This document shows positions 25,097 through 33,839 of a stretch of DNA of 64,000 bases, in pieces. This stretch comes from Gracilimonas sp040117685 (GTDB lineage: Bacteria > Bacteroidota > Rhodothermia > Balneolales > Balneolaceae): the NCBI RefSeq assembly GCF_040117685.2, contig NZ_JBEDYP020000009.1:1-64000 (forward strand). The letters are read 5' to 3'. Under the pieces are notes generated by a model, which saw only the letters and a list, made by a program, of their open reading frames with translations, was not told where the DNA came from and searched no databases. The first letter of the stretch is position 1. Each line of letters opens with the position of its first letter. The translations under genes and the position numbers were made by a program.

Positions 25097-26713
25097 ATGC
25101 CCGACCAGACCTTAGAAAAGTACAAAAATGAGACGTACTTAGATTTTTCTGATCCCACTAACGATAAAGCTCAAAAGAAAGCACTCGAAGAAGTCCGGTC
25201 CAATTTTGGCCAGGAGTATGACCTTTACATCAATGGCGAATTTGTGAAAGGTGATGCCGGTACTTTTGAAAGTAAGAACCCATCCAACCTTTCTGAGACT
25301 ATTGGAACATTTCAAATGGCCAGCAAAGACCAGGCCTTTGACGCTTTGGACAAAGCGTGGGATGCTTTCGAAAGCTGGCAACATGTATCTGCTGAAAAAA
25401 GAGCAGAATATCTGTTTAAAGCAGCCGATGTAATTCGTCGCCGAAGGCTGGAAATCAATGCCTGGATGATTAGCGAAGCCGGCAAAAACTACCTTGAAGC
25501 CGATGCCGACACCTGCGAAGCCATTGACTTTATAGATTATTACGCACACGAAGCCCTTCGCATCGACGACGGAATGGATGTGCTTTCCGAAACCTGGGGC
25601 GATTACAACCGAACTATTTACATGCCTATCGGTGCCGGAGTTTCGATTTCTCCGTGGAACTTCCCTTTCGCTATTTTTGTGGGAATGGCCGTTGCTCCTA
25701 TTGCTGTAGGTAACACCGTTGTAGCTAAACCTGCTCCCGACACTCCCCGAATGGGCTCCATCCTTGCCGAGATTTTTGAAGAAGTAGGTCTCCCAAAAGG
25801 CGTATTCAACTTTGTACCCGGCGGTGATATTGAAGTTGGAGAGAACCTCGCCAAGCATCCTAAAACACGATTTATTTCCTTCACAGGGTCTAAAGCTGTA
25901 GGTCTGCACCTGAATAAAATTGCAGCTGAAGTAGCTGACGGACAAAAGTTCCTGAAGCGAATGGTTTGTGAGCTGGGCGGCAAGAACGCTACTGTTGTAG
26001 ATGCTGATGCCGATATTGAAAAAGCTTCTACTGAGATTGTGAAAGGTGCTTTCGGTTTCCAGGGACAGAAATGTTCCGCCAGCTCCCGCGTAATTGCGCA
26101 CCAGGATATTTATGATGAGCTGCTTGAGAAAGTTACAGAAAAAACGAAAGCTCTTTCTGTAGGAGATTCCAAGGAAAACCATATTTCAGGCCCGGTTATC
26201 AACCAAAAATCTGTTGATAAAATCATGAGCTATATTGAGATTGGCAAGAAAGAAGGCCGACTGGTAGCCGGAGGCAAGCGTGCCGAGACAGAGAATGAGG
26301 GTTACTACATTGAGCCTACCGTTTTTGCTGACATCAGTGAAGACGATCGTCTGGCCCAGGAAGAAATTTTCGGCCCTGTAACCGCATTTATTAAAGCCAA
26401 AGATACCGATGATGCCTTACGCATTGCCAACGGTGTTGACTACGGACTAACCGGAGCTTACTTCTCGCAGGATCCTAAGAAAATTGACCGTGCGTTGAGA
26501 GAATACCGGGTAGGTAACCTGTACATCAATCGTAAGTGTACCGGAGCTCTTGTTGGAGCTCAGCCATTTGGTGGATTTAAACTAAGTGGTACTGACGCCA
26601 AGGCCGGCGGGCGTGATTATCTCAAGTATTTCCTTGAGCCGAAATCAACCACCCTGAGACCAGCCGATGGTGTTGATTATGAACTCGAAGATTTTGAGTT
26701 TGCAAATAAGTAA
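25097..26713 (+). CDS. L-glutamate gamma-semialdehyde dehydrogenase
   Basis: 538 residues, aldehyde dehydrogenase superfamily, RocA/PruA branch. It has PIGAGVSISPWNFPFAIF (N-terminal), NAD loop FTGSKAVGLHL, catalytic Glu in MVCELGGKNATVVD and catalytic Cys in GFQGQKCSASSRV (near residue 328), and C-terminal QPFGGFKLSGTDAKAGG. It oxidises glutamate 5-semialdehyde (in equilibrium with pyrroline-5-carboxylate) to glutamate in proline and arginine breakdown. No proline dehydrogenase gene is adjacent. ATG 25097 gives the full-length family N-terminus. A terminator follows at 26739. Confidence 0.92.
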   Translation: MPDQTLEKYKNETYLDFSDPTNDKAQKKALEEVRSNFGQEYDLYINGEFVKGDAGTFESKNPSNLSETIGTFQMASKDQAFDALDKAWDAFESWQHVSAEKRAEYLFKAADVIRRRRLEINAWMISEAGKNYLEADADTCEAIDFIDYYAHEALRIDDGMDVLSETWGDYNRTIYMPIGAGVSISPWNFPFAIFVGMAVAPIAVGNTVVAKPAPDTPRMGSILAEIFEEVGLPKGVFNFVPGGDIEVGENLAKHPKTRFISFTGSKAVGLHLNKIAAEVADGQKFLKRMVCELGGKNATVVDADADIEKASTEIVKGAFGFQGQKCSASSRVIAHQDIYDELLEKVTEKTKALSVGDSKENHISGPVINQKSVDKIMSYIEIGKKEGRLVAGGKRAETENEGYYIEPTVFADISEDDRLAQEEIFGPVTAFIKAKDTDDALRIANGVDYGLTGAYFSQDPKKIDRALREYRVGNLYINRKCTGALVGAQPFGGFKLSGTDAKAGGRDYLKYFLEPKSTTLRPADGVDYELEDFEFANK

Positions 26714-26738
26714 TCAATCGCATCTGTCTTATAAAATT

Positions 26739-26774
26739 AAAGCCCCGCTCATCAAATATGTGCGGGGCTTTTTT
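26739..26774. terminator. Bidirectional terminator
   Basis: AAAGCCCCGC and GCGGGGCTTT form a ten-base perfect stem with T-run on the plus side and A-rich start on the other, so it can serve the dehydrogenase gene (+) and the convergent ankyrin gene (-). Confidence 0.85.
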
Positions 26775-26865
26775 ATATCTGTTACTTGGTAAGGCCTTTG
26801 AATAAGCAAACTTGAGTCAAATGGGTAACCCAAAATCCTTCTACCCAAGATTCAGGAGTGTAGAA

Positions 26866-27561
26866 TTAGTCGTCTAAATCTACATCATCTGGGGCATCGT
26901 CGTCATCGGATACCAGTTCATCCACATCGGTAGTGTCGTCCAGGTCCACATCCTCATCTTCGTCTGTAACAGGAGCTACTTCTTTCTTGGGTTTAGATTC
27001 GGGCTTAGCTCCGGCTCTTTTCATAAGTAAAGCAACATCGTCCTGCTCATTATCCATGGCAATCATCATGGCGGTATCCCCATTCTTATCCCGTAATTTC
27101 ACATTTGCACCCTGATCAATCAAATACTTAACTACATCTGTATTGCCTTCTTTTGCAGCAAGCATTAGCGCGGTGTGCCCCCATCGTTGCTGGGCATCCA
27201 CATCGGCGCCGGCCTCTACCAGTAATTTTACAGCTTCAAGATTACCAACACGGGCGGCTGCAATCAGAGCAAGATTCCCAATATTGGCCCCTTTATCGAG
27301 GAAATATTTCAACAGCTCAAGATTACCATTTTCAGCTGCACGGTTTAAAGCTGTACCTCCCATTTTGGTCTCAATATTCAGATCAGCTCCCTCCTCTACC
27401 AGAAACTTGGCCATTTCGGTGTGGTTTTTTTCAGAGGCCAAAATGAGAGCAGACGCACCACTTTTGTTGGTTTCATCGATAGCCTTCTTACCTTTCAAAA
27501 GCTTTTTCAGTTCTTCCAGATTACCGGCCTTAGCTGCCTCAAAAAATTCTGATTGCTCCAT
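26866..27561 (-). CDS. Ankyrin-repeat protein with acidic tail
   Basis: 231 residues, no signal peptide. About five to six ankyrin repeats span residues 1-175, with typical text such as NKSGASALILASEKNHTEMAKFLVEEGADLN, MGGTALNRAAENGNLELLKYFLDKGANI, WGHTALMLAAKEGNTDVVKYLIDQGANV. The last 40 residues are almost all Asp and Glu (for example DEDEDVDLDDTTDVDEL), perhaps a basic-partner binding tail. Repeats give protein-protein binding; the partner is unknown. It stands alone between the bidirectional terminator and fmt. Confidence 0.88.
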   Translation of the reverse strand: MEQSEFFEAAKAGNLEELKKLLKGKKAIDETNKSGASALILASEKNHTEMAKFLVEEGADLNIETKMGGTALNRAAENGNLELLKYFLDKGANIGNLALIAAARVGNLEAVKLLVEAGADVDAQQRWGHTALMLAAKEGNTDVVKYLIDQGANVKLRDKNGDTAMMIAMDNEQDDVALLMKRAGAKPESKPKKEVAPVTDEDEDVDLDDTTDVDELVSDDDDAPDDVDLDD

Positions 27562-27641
27562 AATATGCTATGATTTTAGCTTTGCAATTGGCGTGATGAT
27601 AAAAAACCGAACGTATATCTCAAATTAATTCTTCAAGAAAA

Positions 27642-28556
27642 TTAATTCAGCACTCCCTCAACGTCGTAGCCTCTAATTAATTCCTCTCCTGTCAGCCTTT
27701 TTGTGCCGGGAAGCTGTACTTCGGTTAATTCTACCGTTCCATCCAGGCATCCGACAAGCAGCTTATCATCCTTAACTATCAGTTCTCCGGGATCAACATT
27801 TGCAGCAATTCCTAAGCGAGACCGGTACATATTGAACTTCTCTCCATTCCAGTTAGCCCAGGCAGTCGGGAACGGGCTCAAACCTCTGATTTTATTATGA
27901 ACTTCTGCTGCCGGTTTATTGAAGTCGATATGGCAATCGTCCCTGAAGAGCTTGGGCGCCGGGGTGGCTTTGGTATGATCCTGGGCTGATAAGGTATAAT
28001 CCCCAGAATCTATTTTGTTGATGCTCTCCAACAGCAGCTCACTCCCCATATCCCTGAGCCGGTTGTACAATTCACCGGTCGTTTCATTATTTCCGATTTC
28101 TGCCTTTTTTTGAAGGATGATATTGCCGGTGTCCACTTTTTCATCCAGAAAAAAAACGGAACACCCGGTTTCTTCTTCACCATTGATAATAGCCCAGTGA
28201 ATTGGAGCAGCCCCACGGTATTTGGGCAACAGGGAGGCGTGCAAATTAACAGAGCCTTTTTTGGGGATGCTTAAAACAGAAGCTGGTAAAATACGGAAGG
28301 CTACAACCACAAAGAGGTCTGCTTCCAGTGCTCGTAACTGTGTTCCGAATTGCGGGGATGAAAGATCGTCTGCCTCAATTACCGGAAGACCCAGTTCCAG
28401 TGCCTTGGCTTTTACTAACGTAGGTGATTTTTTTGAACCACGGCCACGTCTCTTGTCCACGTTACTTACCACCGCTTTTATGGTATGTTCAGATTGGTGA
28501 ATTTGCTCCAGGCTTGGAATGGCAAATTCGGGTGAACCCATAAAAACAATATTCAT
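27642..28556 (-). CDS. fmt: Methionyl-tRNA formyltransferase
   Basis: 304 residues. N-terminal IVFMGSPEFAIPSLEQI, formyl-tetrahydrofolate and catalytic region VNLHASLLPKYRGAAPIHWAIINGE (His and Asn residues of the family), FFLDEKVDTGNIILQ, and a C-terminal tRNA-binding OB-like domain from about residue 205. It formylates initiator Met-tRNA. The stop of def lies two bases upstream, giving the frequent def-fmt pair, here followed by nothing in the same transcript. Confidence 0.95.
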   Translation of the reverse strand: MNIVFMGSPEFAIPSLEQIHQSEHTIKAVVSNVDKRRGRGSKKSPTLVKAKALELGLPVIEADDLSSPQFGTQLRALEADLFVVVAFRILPASVLSIPKKGSVNLHASLLPKYRGAAPIHWAIINGEEETGCSVFFLDEKVDTGNIILQKKAEIGNNETTGELYNRLRDMGSELLLESINKIDSGDYTLSAQDHTKATPAPKLFRDDCHIDFNKPAAEVHNKIRGLSPFPTAWANWNGEKFNMYRSRLGIAANVDPGELIVKDDKLLVGCLDGTVELTEVQLPGTKRLTGEELIRGYDVEGVLN

Positions 28557-28558
28557 CG

Positions 28559-29122
28559 CTATGCTTCTTCCTGTTTGGGGACTACCGGATATTTCACCTT
28601 TTTGTTGCCTTCGTCAATCTCTTTAAGCTCTTTCTTGTGCATTCTCTTTTTGAAAGCACTCAGGTAATCCAGAAATAGAACGCCTTCCAGATGATCGTAC
28701 TCATGCTGAATTACCCGTGAGGTCCACCCTCCGGCTTCCAGTCGGTGCTTGTTAAAATCCCTGTCAAAAAATTCGATGATTACTGTTTCCGGGCGAAATA
28801 CTTTGTCGTTCACTTCCGGTATACTCAGGCAGCCTTCTTCCAGTGGCACCTTATTCCCTCTTTTTTCCAAAATCAATGGATTGATAAATACCATTGGGCC
28901 ATAGGGAACTTCTCCATCTTCAATCATAGAGTCGGTGTCCATCACAAATAATTTGATAGACCGTCCAATTTGTGGAGCAGCCAAACCAACGCCATCAGCG
29001 TTATACATGGTCTCCAGCATGTTATCGATCAGGGTTTGCAGTTCCGGGCTGTCTTCTTCTATTTCATCTGCTTGTTTCCGTAAAACCGGATCATCGTACG
29101 TTACAATTGGTAATATGGGCAT
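28559..29122 (-). CDS. def: Peptide deformylase
   Basis: 187 residues. The three motifs are GVGLAAPQIG (about residues 45-54), EEGCLSIP (about 96-103) and QHEYDHLEGVLFLD (about 139-152), which supply the Cys and two His metal ligands and the catalytic Glu. It removes the formyl group that Fmt adds. Two bases before fmt and eight bases after ruvX, so these form one transcription unit. Confidence 0.96.
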   Translation of the reverse strand: MPILPIVTYDDPVLRKQADEIEEDSPELQTLIDNMLETMYNADGVGLAAPQIGRSIKLFVMDTDSMIEDGEVPYGPMVFINPLILEKRGNKVPLEEGCLSIPEVNDKVFRPETVIIEFFDRDFNKHRLEAGGWTSRVIQHEYDHLEGVLFLDYLSAFKKRMHKKELKEIDEGNKKVKYPVVPKQEEA

Positions 29123-29130
29123 ATGTTATA

Positions 29131-29553
29131 TTAAGAATTCGAATCTAAGTAGTTTTGTAAAATGATGGCCGCAGCAATACGATCAACTCGTCCCTTCTCA
29201 CTTCTCTTTTTTTTAGGAACTCCAGCCTCTATCATAAGGCTGCGCGCCTGGGTTGAGGTGTATCGCTCATCAACTTTTGCAATGTCTATGTTTGGGAAAG
29301 AGTGGCGCAGTTTTTTTATAAAATTATTAACCATTTGTGTGGCCGACCCTTCTTCTCCTTTAAGAGACAAAGGCCAACCAACAACAAATTTATCTACGGA
29401 TGCGTTTTCTGTGATTTTTTTAATCTCAGATAATGCTTCCTCCGGGGAAAAAGTGCCTACCGGTGATGCTATGGTTTTTAGTAAGTCGGTTTGTGCAATA
29501 CCTACTCTTTTTTTCCCAACATCAATACCGATAAGCCGTGCATATTCCTGCAA
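29131..29553 (-). CDS. ruvX: Holliday junction resolvase-like protein YqgF/RuvX
   Basis: 140 residues with RNase H-fold motifs: IGIDVGKKRVGIAQTD at the N-terminus, VVGWPLSLKGEEGSATQ in the middle, VDERYTSTQARSLM and the terminal VDRIAAAIILQNYL carrying the last acidic residue. The family is implicated in pre-16S rRNA 5' processing and resolvase-like nuclease activity. The gene sits directly upstream of def-fmt. Confidence 0.93.
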   Translation of the reverse strand: MQEYARLIGIDVGKKRVGIAQTDLLKTIASPVGTFSPEEALSEIKKITENASVDKFVVGWPLSLKGEEGSATQMVNNFIKKLRHSFPNIDIAKVDERYTSTQARSLMIEAGVPKKKRSEKGRVDRIAAAIILQNYLDSNS

Positions 29554-29572
29554 CTATTTATTTACCCCTGAA

Positions 29573-29896
29573 TTATTTATCCTTTTTCACGTCCTCTAAA
29601 GGCTGTCGCAAAAACTTCTTCATTAGCTTACTTGGCTTGAAGTGTGTTTTACGATGCGCAGGCACATAAATAACTTCGTTTGTTTTTGGGTTTCTGGCTT
29701 TTGGTTTAGCCTTGGTTTCTTTTACTTCAAAGACTCCAAAGTCACGAATTTCAATTCTGCATTCTGTATCAGCAGACATCATAATTTCTCGTAAAGCTAC
29801 GATCACAGCATCAACCCACGGTTCTGCTTGAATCATAGGTTCATCCATTGCTTCCGCAACCCGACGTACGACGTCTCGTTTTGTGTAAGTCATCAT
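29573..29896 (-). CDS. HU/IHF family DNA-binding protein
   Basis: 107 residues (ATG 29896 or 29893). The HU fold is seen in TKRDVVRRVAEAM (dimer helix), RIEIRDFGVFEVKETKAKPKARNPKTNEVIYVPAHRKTHFKPSKLMKKFL, with the DNA-binding arm around RNPKTNEVIYVPA. An extra basic tail (QPLEDVKKDK) follows. It bends and compacts DNA. It is 19 bases upstream of ruvX and 166 bases downstream of the spoT-like gene; its own promoter region contains the dyad TTACA-GTAT-TGTAA near 30008-30021. Confidence 0.92.
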   Translation of the reverse strand: MMTYTKRDVVRRVAEAMDEPMIQAEPWVDAVIVALREIMMSADTECRIEIRDFGVFEVKETKAKPKARNPKTNEVIYVPAHRKTHFKPSKLMKKFLRQPLEDVKKDK

Positions 29897-30062
29897 AATT
29901 TTATTGATTTTATTATGTGCCTGTTATTTAATTATGGCACGTTTGTCCTTCCATAATTATTCGCAACTTTGTTTTCCTTAAGCTGTTTAACCTATAGCGA
30001 ATAATCTTACAGTATTGTAAAGATAACTTTAATAAAAATCTACCTAAACTGCATTAGAAAGG

Positions 30063-32309
30063 CTACTCGTAGCGTAATACGTTTTTTACACCCTCCACTT
30101 TTTCCAGGCGCTTCATAATCTTGCTGAGATGGGAGATGCCATCAACATAAAGAGTGATTATCCCCTCAAACATTCCGCTGTCGCTACTTACGTTAATGCT
30201 TTTCATATTGGTCTCAAGCGACTTCGACAACACATCGGTAATATCATTAATCATTCCCACCCGATCGCCACCGATTACTTTTATAGCACCAAGGAATTTG
30301 ACGTCAATATTTTTAGCCCAGTTCACATCCACAATACGCTCTGCCTCCGTCTTTAACAGATGCTGTGCATTGTTACACATACTTCGGTGTATCTTGATAT
30401 CACCGGTTCGGCTTATAAAGCCAATAACATCATCACCCGGAATAGGATTACAGCAGTTTGCATAGGAGTATTTGATATTGCTGAGTTCGCCATTTATAAA
30501 AAGCGACTTCCCGTCACCTATCGACCTTGCCTCGCTAATGTATTTATCCTGGATTTCCTTCTCTGTAATAGGATTAACTTCCACATGCTCATTCTCTTCC
30601 AGCCGGCCTGTACTCTTGAACTTCTTAACTTCATGCAATAACTCGCTTACGTCAAAAGCACCAGACCCGATATCAAAGAAAAGCTCCTGAGTAGATTCGT
30701 ATTTAAATTTTTTAGCGAAGCGGTTCAGCTCCTGTTCTGAAATTTCGATGTTGCCCCGGGCAGCTCTTTTGTTCCAGATTTCGCGACCCTCTTCAGCAAC
30801 TTTACGCTGCTTTTGCTTTATAAATTGGCGAATCCTGGACTTGGCTTTATGGGTAACCACATCATCAATCCAATCAGGATTGAGATTGATCTTGTTACCG
30901 GTAATAATTTCAACCTGATCCCCATTCTGCAGTTTTTGTCGCAACGGCACCATCTTCCCATTTACCTTAGCAGCCATAGCTCGTTCACCGATTTCACTGT
31001 GAATTTCAAAAGCAAAGTCGATAGGTGTTGCATCCCGCGGCAGGGTTCTCAATTCACCGTCCGGAGTAAAAACATAGATCTCGTCCTTATACAGGTTCAG
31101 CTGAAAGTCCTTTACGAAATCGGTAGCGGCATCCGGGCGGGGGTTATCCAGAACGTCCCGTACCCAATTCACAAATTTATCGAGGGTATCTGACCCTTGC
31201 TGGGCACCTTCCTTATACTTCCAGTGAGCGGCTAAGCCTTTCTCTGCAATATCATCCATCCTGCGGGTTCTGATTTGAACCTCAACTTTTCGGCCTTTAT
31301 TTGTGATTACCGTAGTATGGAGTGATTGATACCCATTGGCTTTGGGCACGGAAATGAAGTCCCGGAATCTTTCCGGAATTGGGGTGTACCAATCGGTGAT
31401 GATGGAATACACCCTCCAGCAATCTTCTTTAGTATGCTGACCTTCCAGAATAATCCGGATGGCAAACAGGTCGTAAATTTCTTCAAAAGGTTTTTGTTGC
31501 CGCTGCATTTTGCGGTAAATGGAGAAGATATGCTTGGGTCGCCCTTTAATTTCAAACTTAAAGCTCATTTTGGTCAGCTCATTCTGAATGGGCTGCATAA
31601 ACTCGTTAATGAACTCTTCCCGGTCCTCCCTTTTCTCCCGAAGCTTCCGGGCTACAAACTTGAAGGAAGTAGGATCAATGGTTTTAAAGCATAAGTCTTC
31701 CAGCTCATTCTTAATCCGGAACAGCCCAAAACGGTGGGCAAGCGGAGCATACAAGTCCATAGTTTCCGAAGCAATCTTAATCTGTTTTTCCCGCTTCAGA
31801 TGTTGTATGGTTCGCATGTTGTGCATGCGATCGGCGAATTTTATAAGCACTACCCGGATGTCTTCTGCCATAGAAAGCAGCAGCTTCATAAATGCCTCAG
31901 CCTGCTTGCTATCCCTGCTTTTAAATACACCGGTAATCTTGGTAACCCCATCAATAATGACGGCCACTTCATCCCCAAACCAGTGTCGGATATCATCCAG
32001 GGTTACATTGGTGTCTTCAACTGTATCGTGTAGCAGAGATGCAATAACAGAGATGTCATCAATATTGATTTCACTGGCTACAATTTTAGCCACTTCTACC
32101 GGATGGTAGTAGTACGGCTCCCCCGATGCCCGCTTCATATCCTCGTGCGACATATAGCAAAGCTTAAATGCCTTGGTCACAGCTTCTTCATCCACCGAAT
32201 CAATATGATCACGGCACACGGTAAGCAACTGCTTCAGATCTTCTTTCTGAGCCTTTTTTAATTTATAACCCTCAAGGTCATATTTATCTATGGAAGCAGT
32301 ATCACTCAT
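30063..32309 (-). CDS. Bifunctional (p)ppGpp synthetase/hydrolase, RelA/SpoT family
   Basis: 748 residues. HD hydrolase: GEPYYYHPVEVAKIV and SLLHDTVEDT (about residues 60-97); synthetase: FRDFISVPKANGYQSLHTTVI (about 318-338) and EVQIRTRRMD; TGS domain: DEIYVFTPDGELRTLPRDATPIDFAFEIH (about 412-440); zinc-finger/helical part with YANCCNPIPGDDVIGF; C-terminal ACT domain from about 670. The intact HD motif indicates both synthesis and hydrolysis of (p)ppGpp. It acts in the cytoplasm on the ribosome in the stringent response. Likely its own unit. Confidence 0.95.
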   Translation of the reverse strand: MSDTASIDKYDLEGYKLKKAQKEDLKQLLTVCRDHIDSVDEEAVTKAFKLCYMSHEDMKRASGEPYYYHPVEVAKIVASEINIDDISVIASLLHDTVEDTNVTLDDIRHWFGDEVAVIIDGVTKITGVFKSRDSKQAEAFMKLLLSMAEDIRVVLIKFADRMHNMRTIQHLKREKQIKIASETMDLYAPLAHRFGLFRIKNELEDLCFKTIDPTSFKFVARKLREKREDREEFINEFMQPIQNELTKMSFKFEIKGRPKHIFSIYRKMQRQQKPFEEIYDLFAIRIILEGQHTKEDCWRVYSIITDWYTPIPERFRDFISVPKANGYQSLHTTVITNKGRKVEVQIRTRRMDDIAEKGLAAHWKYKEGAQQGSDTLDKFVNWVRDVLDNPRPDAATDFVKDFQLNLYKDEIYVFTPDGELRTLPRDATPIDFAFEIHSEIGERAMAAKVNGKMVPLRQKLQNGDQVEIITGNKINLNPDWIDDVVTHKAKSRIRQFIKQKQRKVAEEGREIWNKRAARGNIEISEQELNRFAKKFKYESTQELFFDIGSGAFDVSELLHEVKKFKSTGRLEENEHVEVNPITEKEIQDKYISEARSIGDGKSLFINGELSNIKYSYANCCNPIPGDDVIGFISRTGDIKIHRSMCNNAQHLLKTEAERIVDVNWAKNIDVKFLGAIKVIGGDRVGMINDITDVLSKSLETNMKSINVSSDSGMFEGIITLYVDGISHLSKIMKRLEKVEGVKNVLRYE

Positions 32310-32384
32310 AATATCATCCAGCCAACTTCCTTTAAATGTAGGTATAACCCTCGTTTAAAGCACTTGCTTACTATTCTTTCGTAC

Positions 32385-32417
32385 AAAAAAAGCGGATATG
32401 GAGTTCACATCCGCTTT
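32385..32417 (-). terminator. Rho-independent terminator after the barrel gene
   Basis: AAAGCGGATATG and CACATCCGCTTT form a 12-base stem with one mismatch; on the minus strand it is followed by a T7 run. It is about 20 bases after the stop of the outer-membrane barrel gene. Confidence 0.8.
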
Positions 32418-32438
32418 ATTACAATTAACTGATTTTGT

Positions 32439-33008
32439 TTAAAAACTTAAAGAAACACCAAACATAATTCTTCCGTTTTGAGCATCCGCCAGGGTAGGCT
32501 CACCAAGCTCTTTGTTAGAATAACGATATTCAACAAATGGTTTTAAAATTGGTATGACAGTTACCTTGGCACCCACCGACATATTCCAGTAGAGGTTGCT
32601 TTCATTTCCTTCTTCGGGTCGATTCCCCGGAAGGCCGTTGTAATCCTTAACGGCTTTTTCGTAATTCTCGGTACCAAGCCCCAATCCAACATAGGGTTCA
32701 AGAAGTCCAACCGACACACCACCAATGAGTGCTACTCCCACATCATAATTAGTCAGGTCTTCAGAGTAAGAGAAGCTTTGATTGTTGGGATCCACATTAT
32801 TTTCTTCACTAAAATAACTTCCATGTACTCTGAGTGACAAATTCACCACCGGAAGTTTTTCAAGAATTCCTTTTTCGATTCTGAGGCCAAAGCCGTTTTT
32901 CGGCTTTTCATCTCGGAGCTCATAGGAAGCTCCTAACTCAAGCTGAGCAAAACAGCTGGCTGAAAAAATAACGGCTATTAAAATAGTAAGGGGTATAAAA
33001 CGTCTCAT
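32439..33008 (-). CDS. Small outer-membrane beta-barrel protein
   Basis: 189 residues with a signal peptide (to about residue 22, SASCFAQ). The rest alternates short beta strands such as LELGASYELRDEKP, NYDVGVALIGGVSVGLLEPYVGLGLGTE, LYWNMSVGAKVTVIPILKPFVEYRYSNKE and ends IMFGVSLSF, with the terminal phenylalanine typical of barrel proteins. It fits an eight-strand OmpA/OmpX-like porin-type barrel without an OmpA peptidoglycan domain. It has a clear TTG/TAnnTTTG promoter 27-56 bases upstream and a terminator, so it is monocistronic. Function unknown. Confidence 0.75.
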   Translation of the reverse strand: MRRFIPLTILIAVIFSASCFAQLELGASYELRDEKPKNGFGLRIEKGILEKLPVVNLSLRVHGSYFSEENNVDPNNQSFSYSEDLTNYDVGVALIGGVSVGLLEPYVGLGLGTENYEKAVKDYNGLPGNRPEEGNESNLYWNMSVGAKVTVIPILKPFVEYRYSNKELGEPTLADAQNGRIMFGVSLSF

Positions 33009-33034
33009 AGCTTCTCTTTTAGTTGTTATTTGCC

Positions 33035-33064
33035 CAAAGTTACGAAACGCAGATGTGGATTCAA
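33035..33064 (-). promoter_or_regulatory. Promoter of the barrel gene
   Basis: On the minus strand TTG (33064-33062), a 19-base spacer and TAACTTTG (33042-33035), an exact TAnnTTTG match. Expected 5' UTR about 23 bases. Confidence 0.65.
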
Positions 33065-33128
33065 TATTTGTTTAATTCTTTATTGAAGTAGTGAAAGGTA
33101 AAGCCGTATATTTGGCGCCTACCGGAAA

Positions 33129-33216
33129 GCCGCCGTGGTGGAATTGGTAGACACGTTGGACTTAAAATCCAATGGGTATTAAAATGCCCGTGTCGGTTCG
33201 AGTCCGACCGGCGGTA
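33129..33216 (+). tRNA. tRNA-Leu (anticodon TAA)
   Basis: 88 bases, type II tRNA. The acceptor arms are GCCGCCG and CGGCGGT with discriminator A (33216). The anticodon stem TTGGA/TCCAA holds the loop CTTAAAA, so the anticodon is TAA. A variable arm GGTAT-TAAA-ATGCC and a T arm GTCGG-TTCGAGT-CCGAC are clear. CCA is not encoded. Confidence 0.97.
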
Positions 33217-33217
33217 C

Positions 33218-33255
33218 AAAGCCTGCTTCTCAGAACAGAGTAGCAGGCTTTTTTT
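33218..33255 (+). terminator. Terminator directly after tRNA-Leu
   Basis: AAAGCCTGCT and AGCAGGCTTT form a ten-base perfect stem, followed by T4 more; it starts two bases after the tRNA. Confidence 0.88.
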
Positions 33256-33398
33256 ATTTATCCCCCCTTTATATGCCATAAATTGACTGTTTACTTTATT
33301 TAACCACTAAATTTTTTTATTAGAAAATTTCGTTTAATATTAATTCATGTTATTATTTGCCCTGTTGCTTATAAGGCAATGAAAATTAATGGAACGAG

Positions 33399-33785
33399 AT
33401 GGACAAGAAACAGAATAAAACTGTTATGATCGTTGAAGACGATCTGATTCTGAATCTTCTGTATGAAAGCTACCTGGAAAAATTGGGTTACGACGCGGAA
33501 GGGGAACTCGTATATGGTAAAACAGCCATCGAAGTAGCTCAGAAGATTAAACCGGACCTCATCTTAATGGACATTTCTCTTGAAGGGGAAATTGACGGTA
33601 TAGACGCCATGATGGAAATCCGTAAATTTTCAGACGTACCTGTTATCTACATTACAGGAAATTCCGACCCTCATCATGTTCAAAGAGCTAAAGAAACCGA
33701 GTATCTTGACTATTTGGTTAAGCCCATTGAATTTAACGACCTGAAAGATTCTATTGAGAGAAATTATAAGAAAATTCACAAATAG
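33399..33785 (+). CDS. Receiver-only response regulator
   Basis: 128 residues, a single CheY-like domain. Acidic pocket IVEDD (residues 11-15), phospho-acceptor Asp58 in LILMDIS, Thr in VIYITGNSD and Lys108 in LVKPIEF. No output domain, so it must signal by protein contact. No kinase is adjacent; the histidine kinase at 36002 already has its own OmpR-type regulator. ATG at 33399. Confidence 0.93.
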   Translation: MDKKQNKTVMIVEDDLILNLLYESYLEKLGYDAEGELVYGKTAIEVAQKIKPDLILMDISLEGEIDGIDAMMEIRKFSDVPVIYITGNSDPHHVQRAKETEYLDYLVKPIEFNDLKDSIERNYKKIHK

Positions 33786-33839
33786 ATCTATCCCGTTTCA
33801 TATCTGCTTCCTTTTTGACCAACCAAACTATACCACATT

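Noticed and set aside
25139..26182. 347-residue open frame on the minus strand
   Set aside because: It is antisense to the glutamate-semialdehyde dehydrogenase gene, which matches a known family across its whole length. The antisense text has no domain, is rich in Phe/Ser/Asn from reversed codons and has no promoter.
33061..33279. 72-residue open frame on the minus strand across the tRNA
   Set aside because: It is the complement of tRNA-Leu and its terminator; the hydrophilic Arg-rich text (LSPTCLPIPPRRLSGRR) is a familiar artefact of tRNA antisense.
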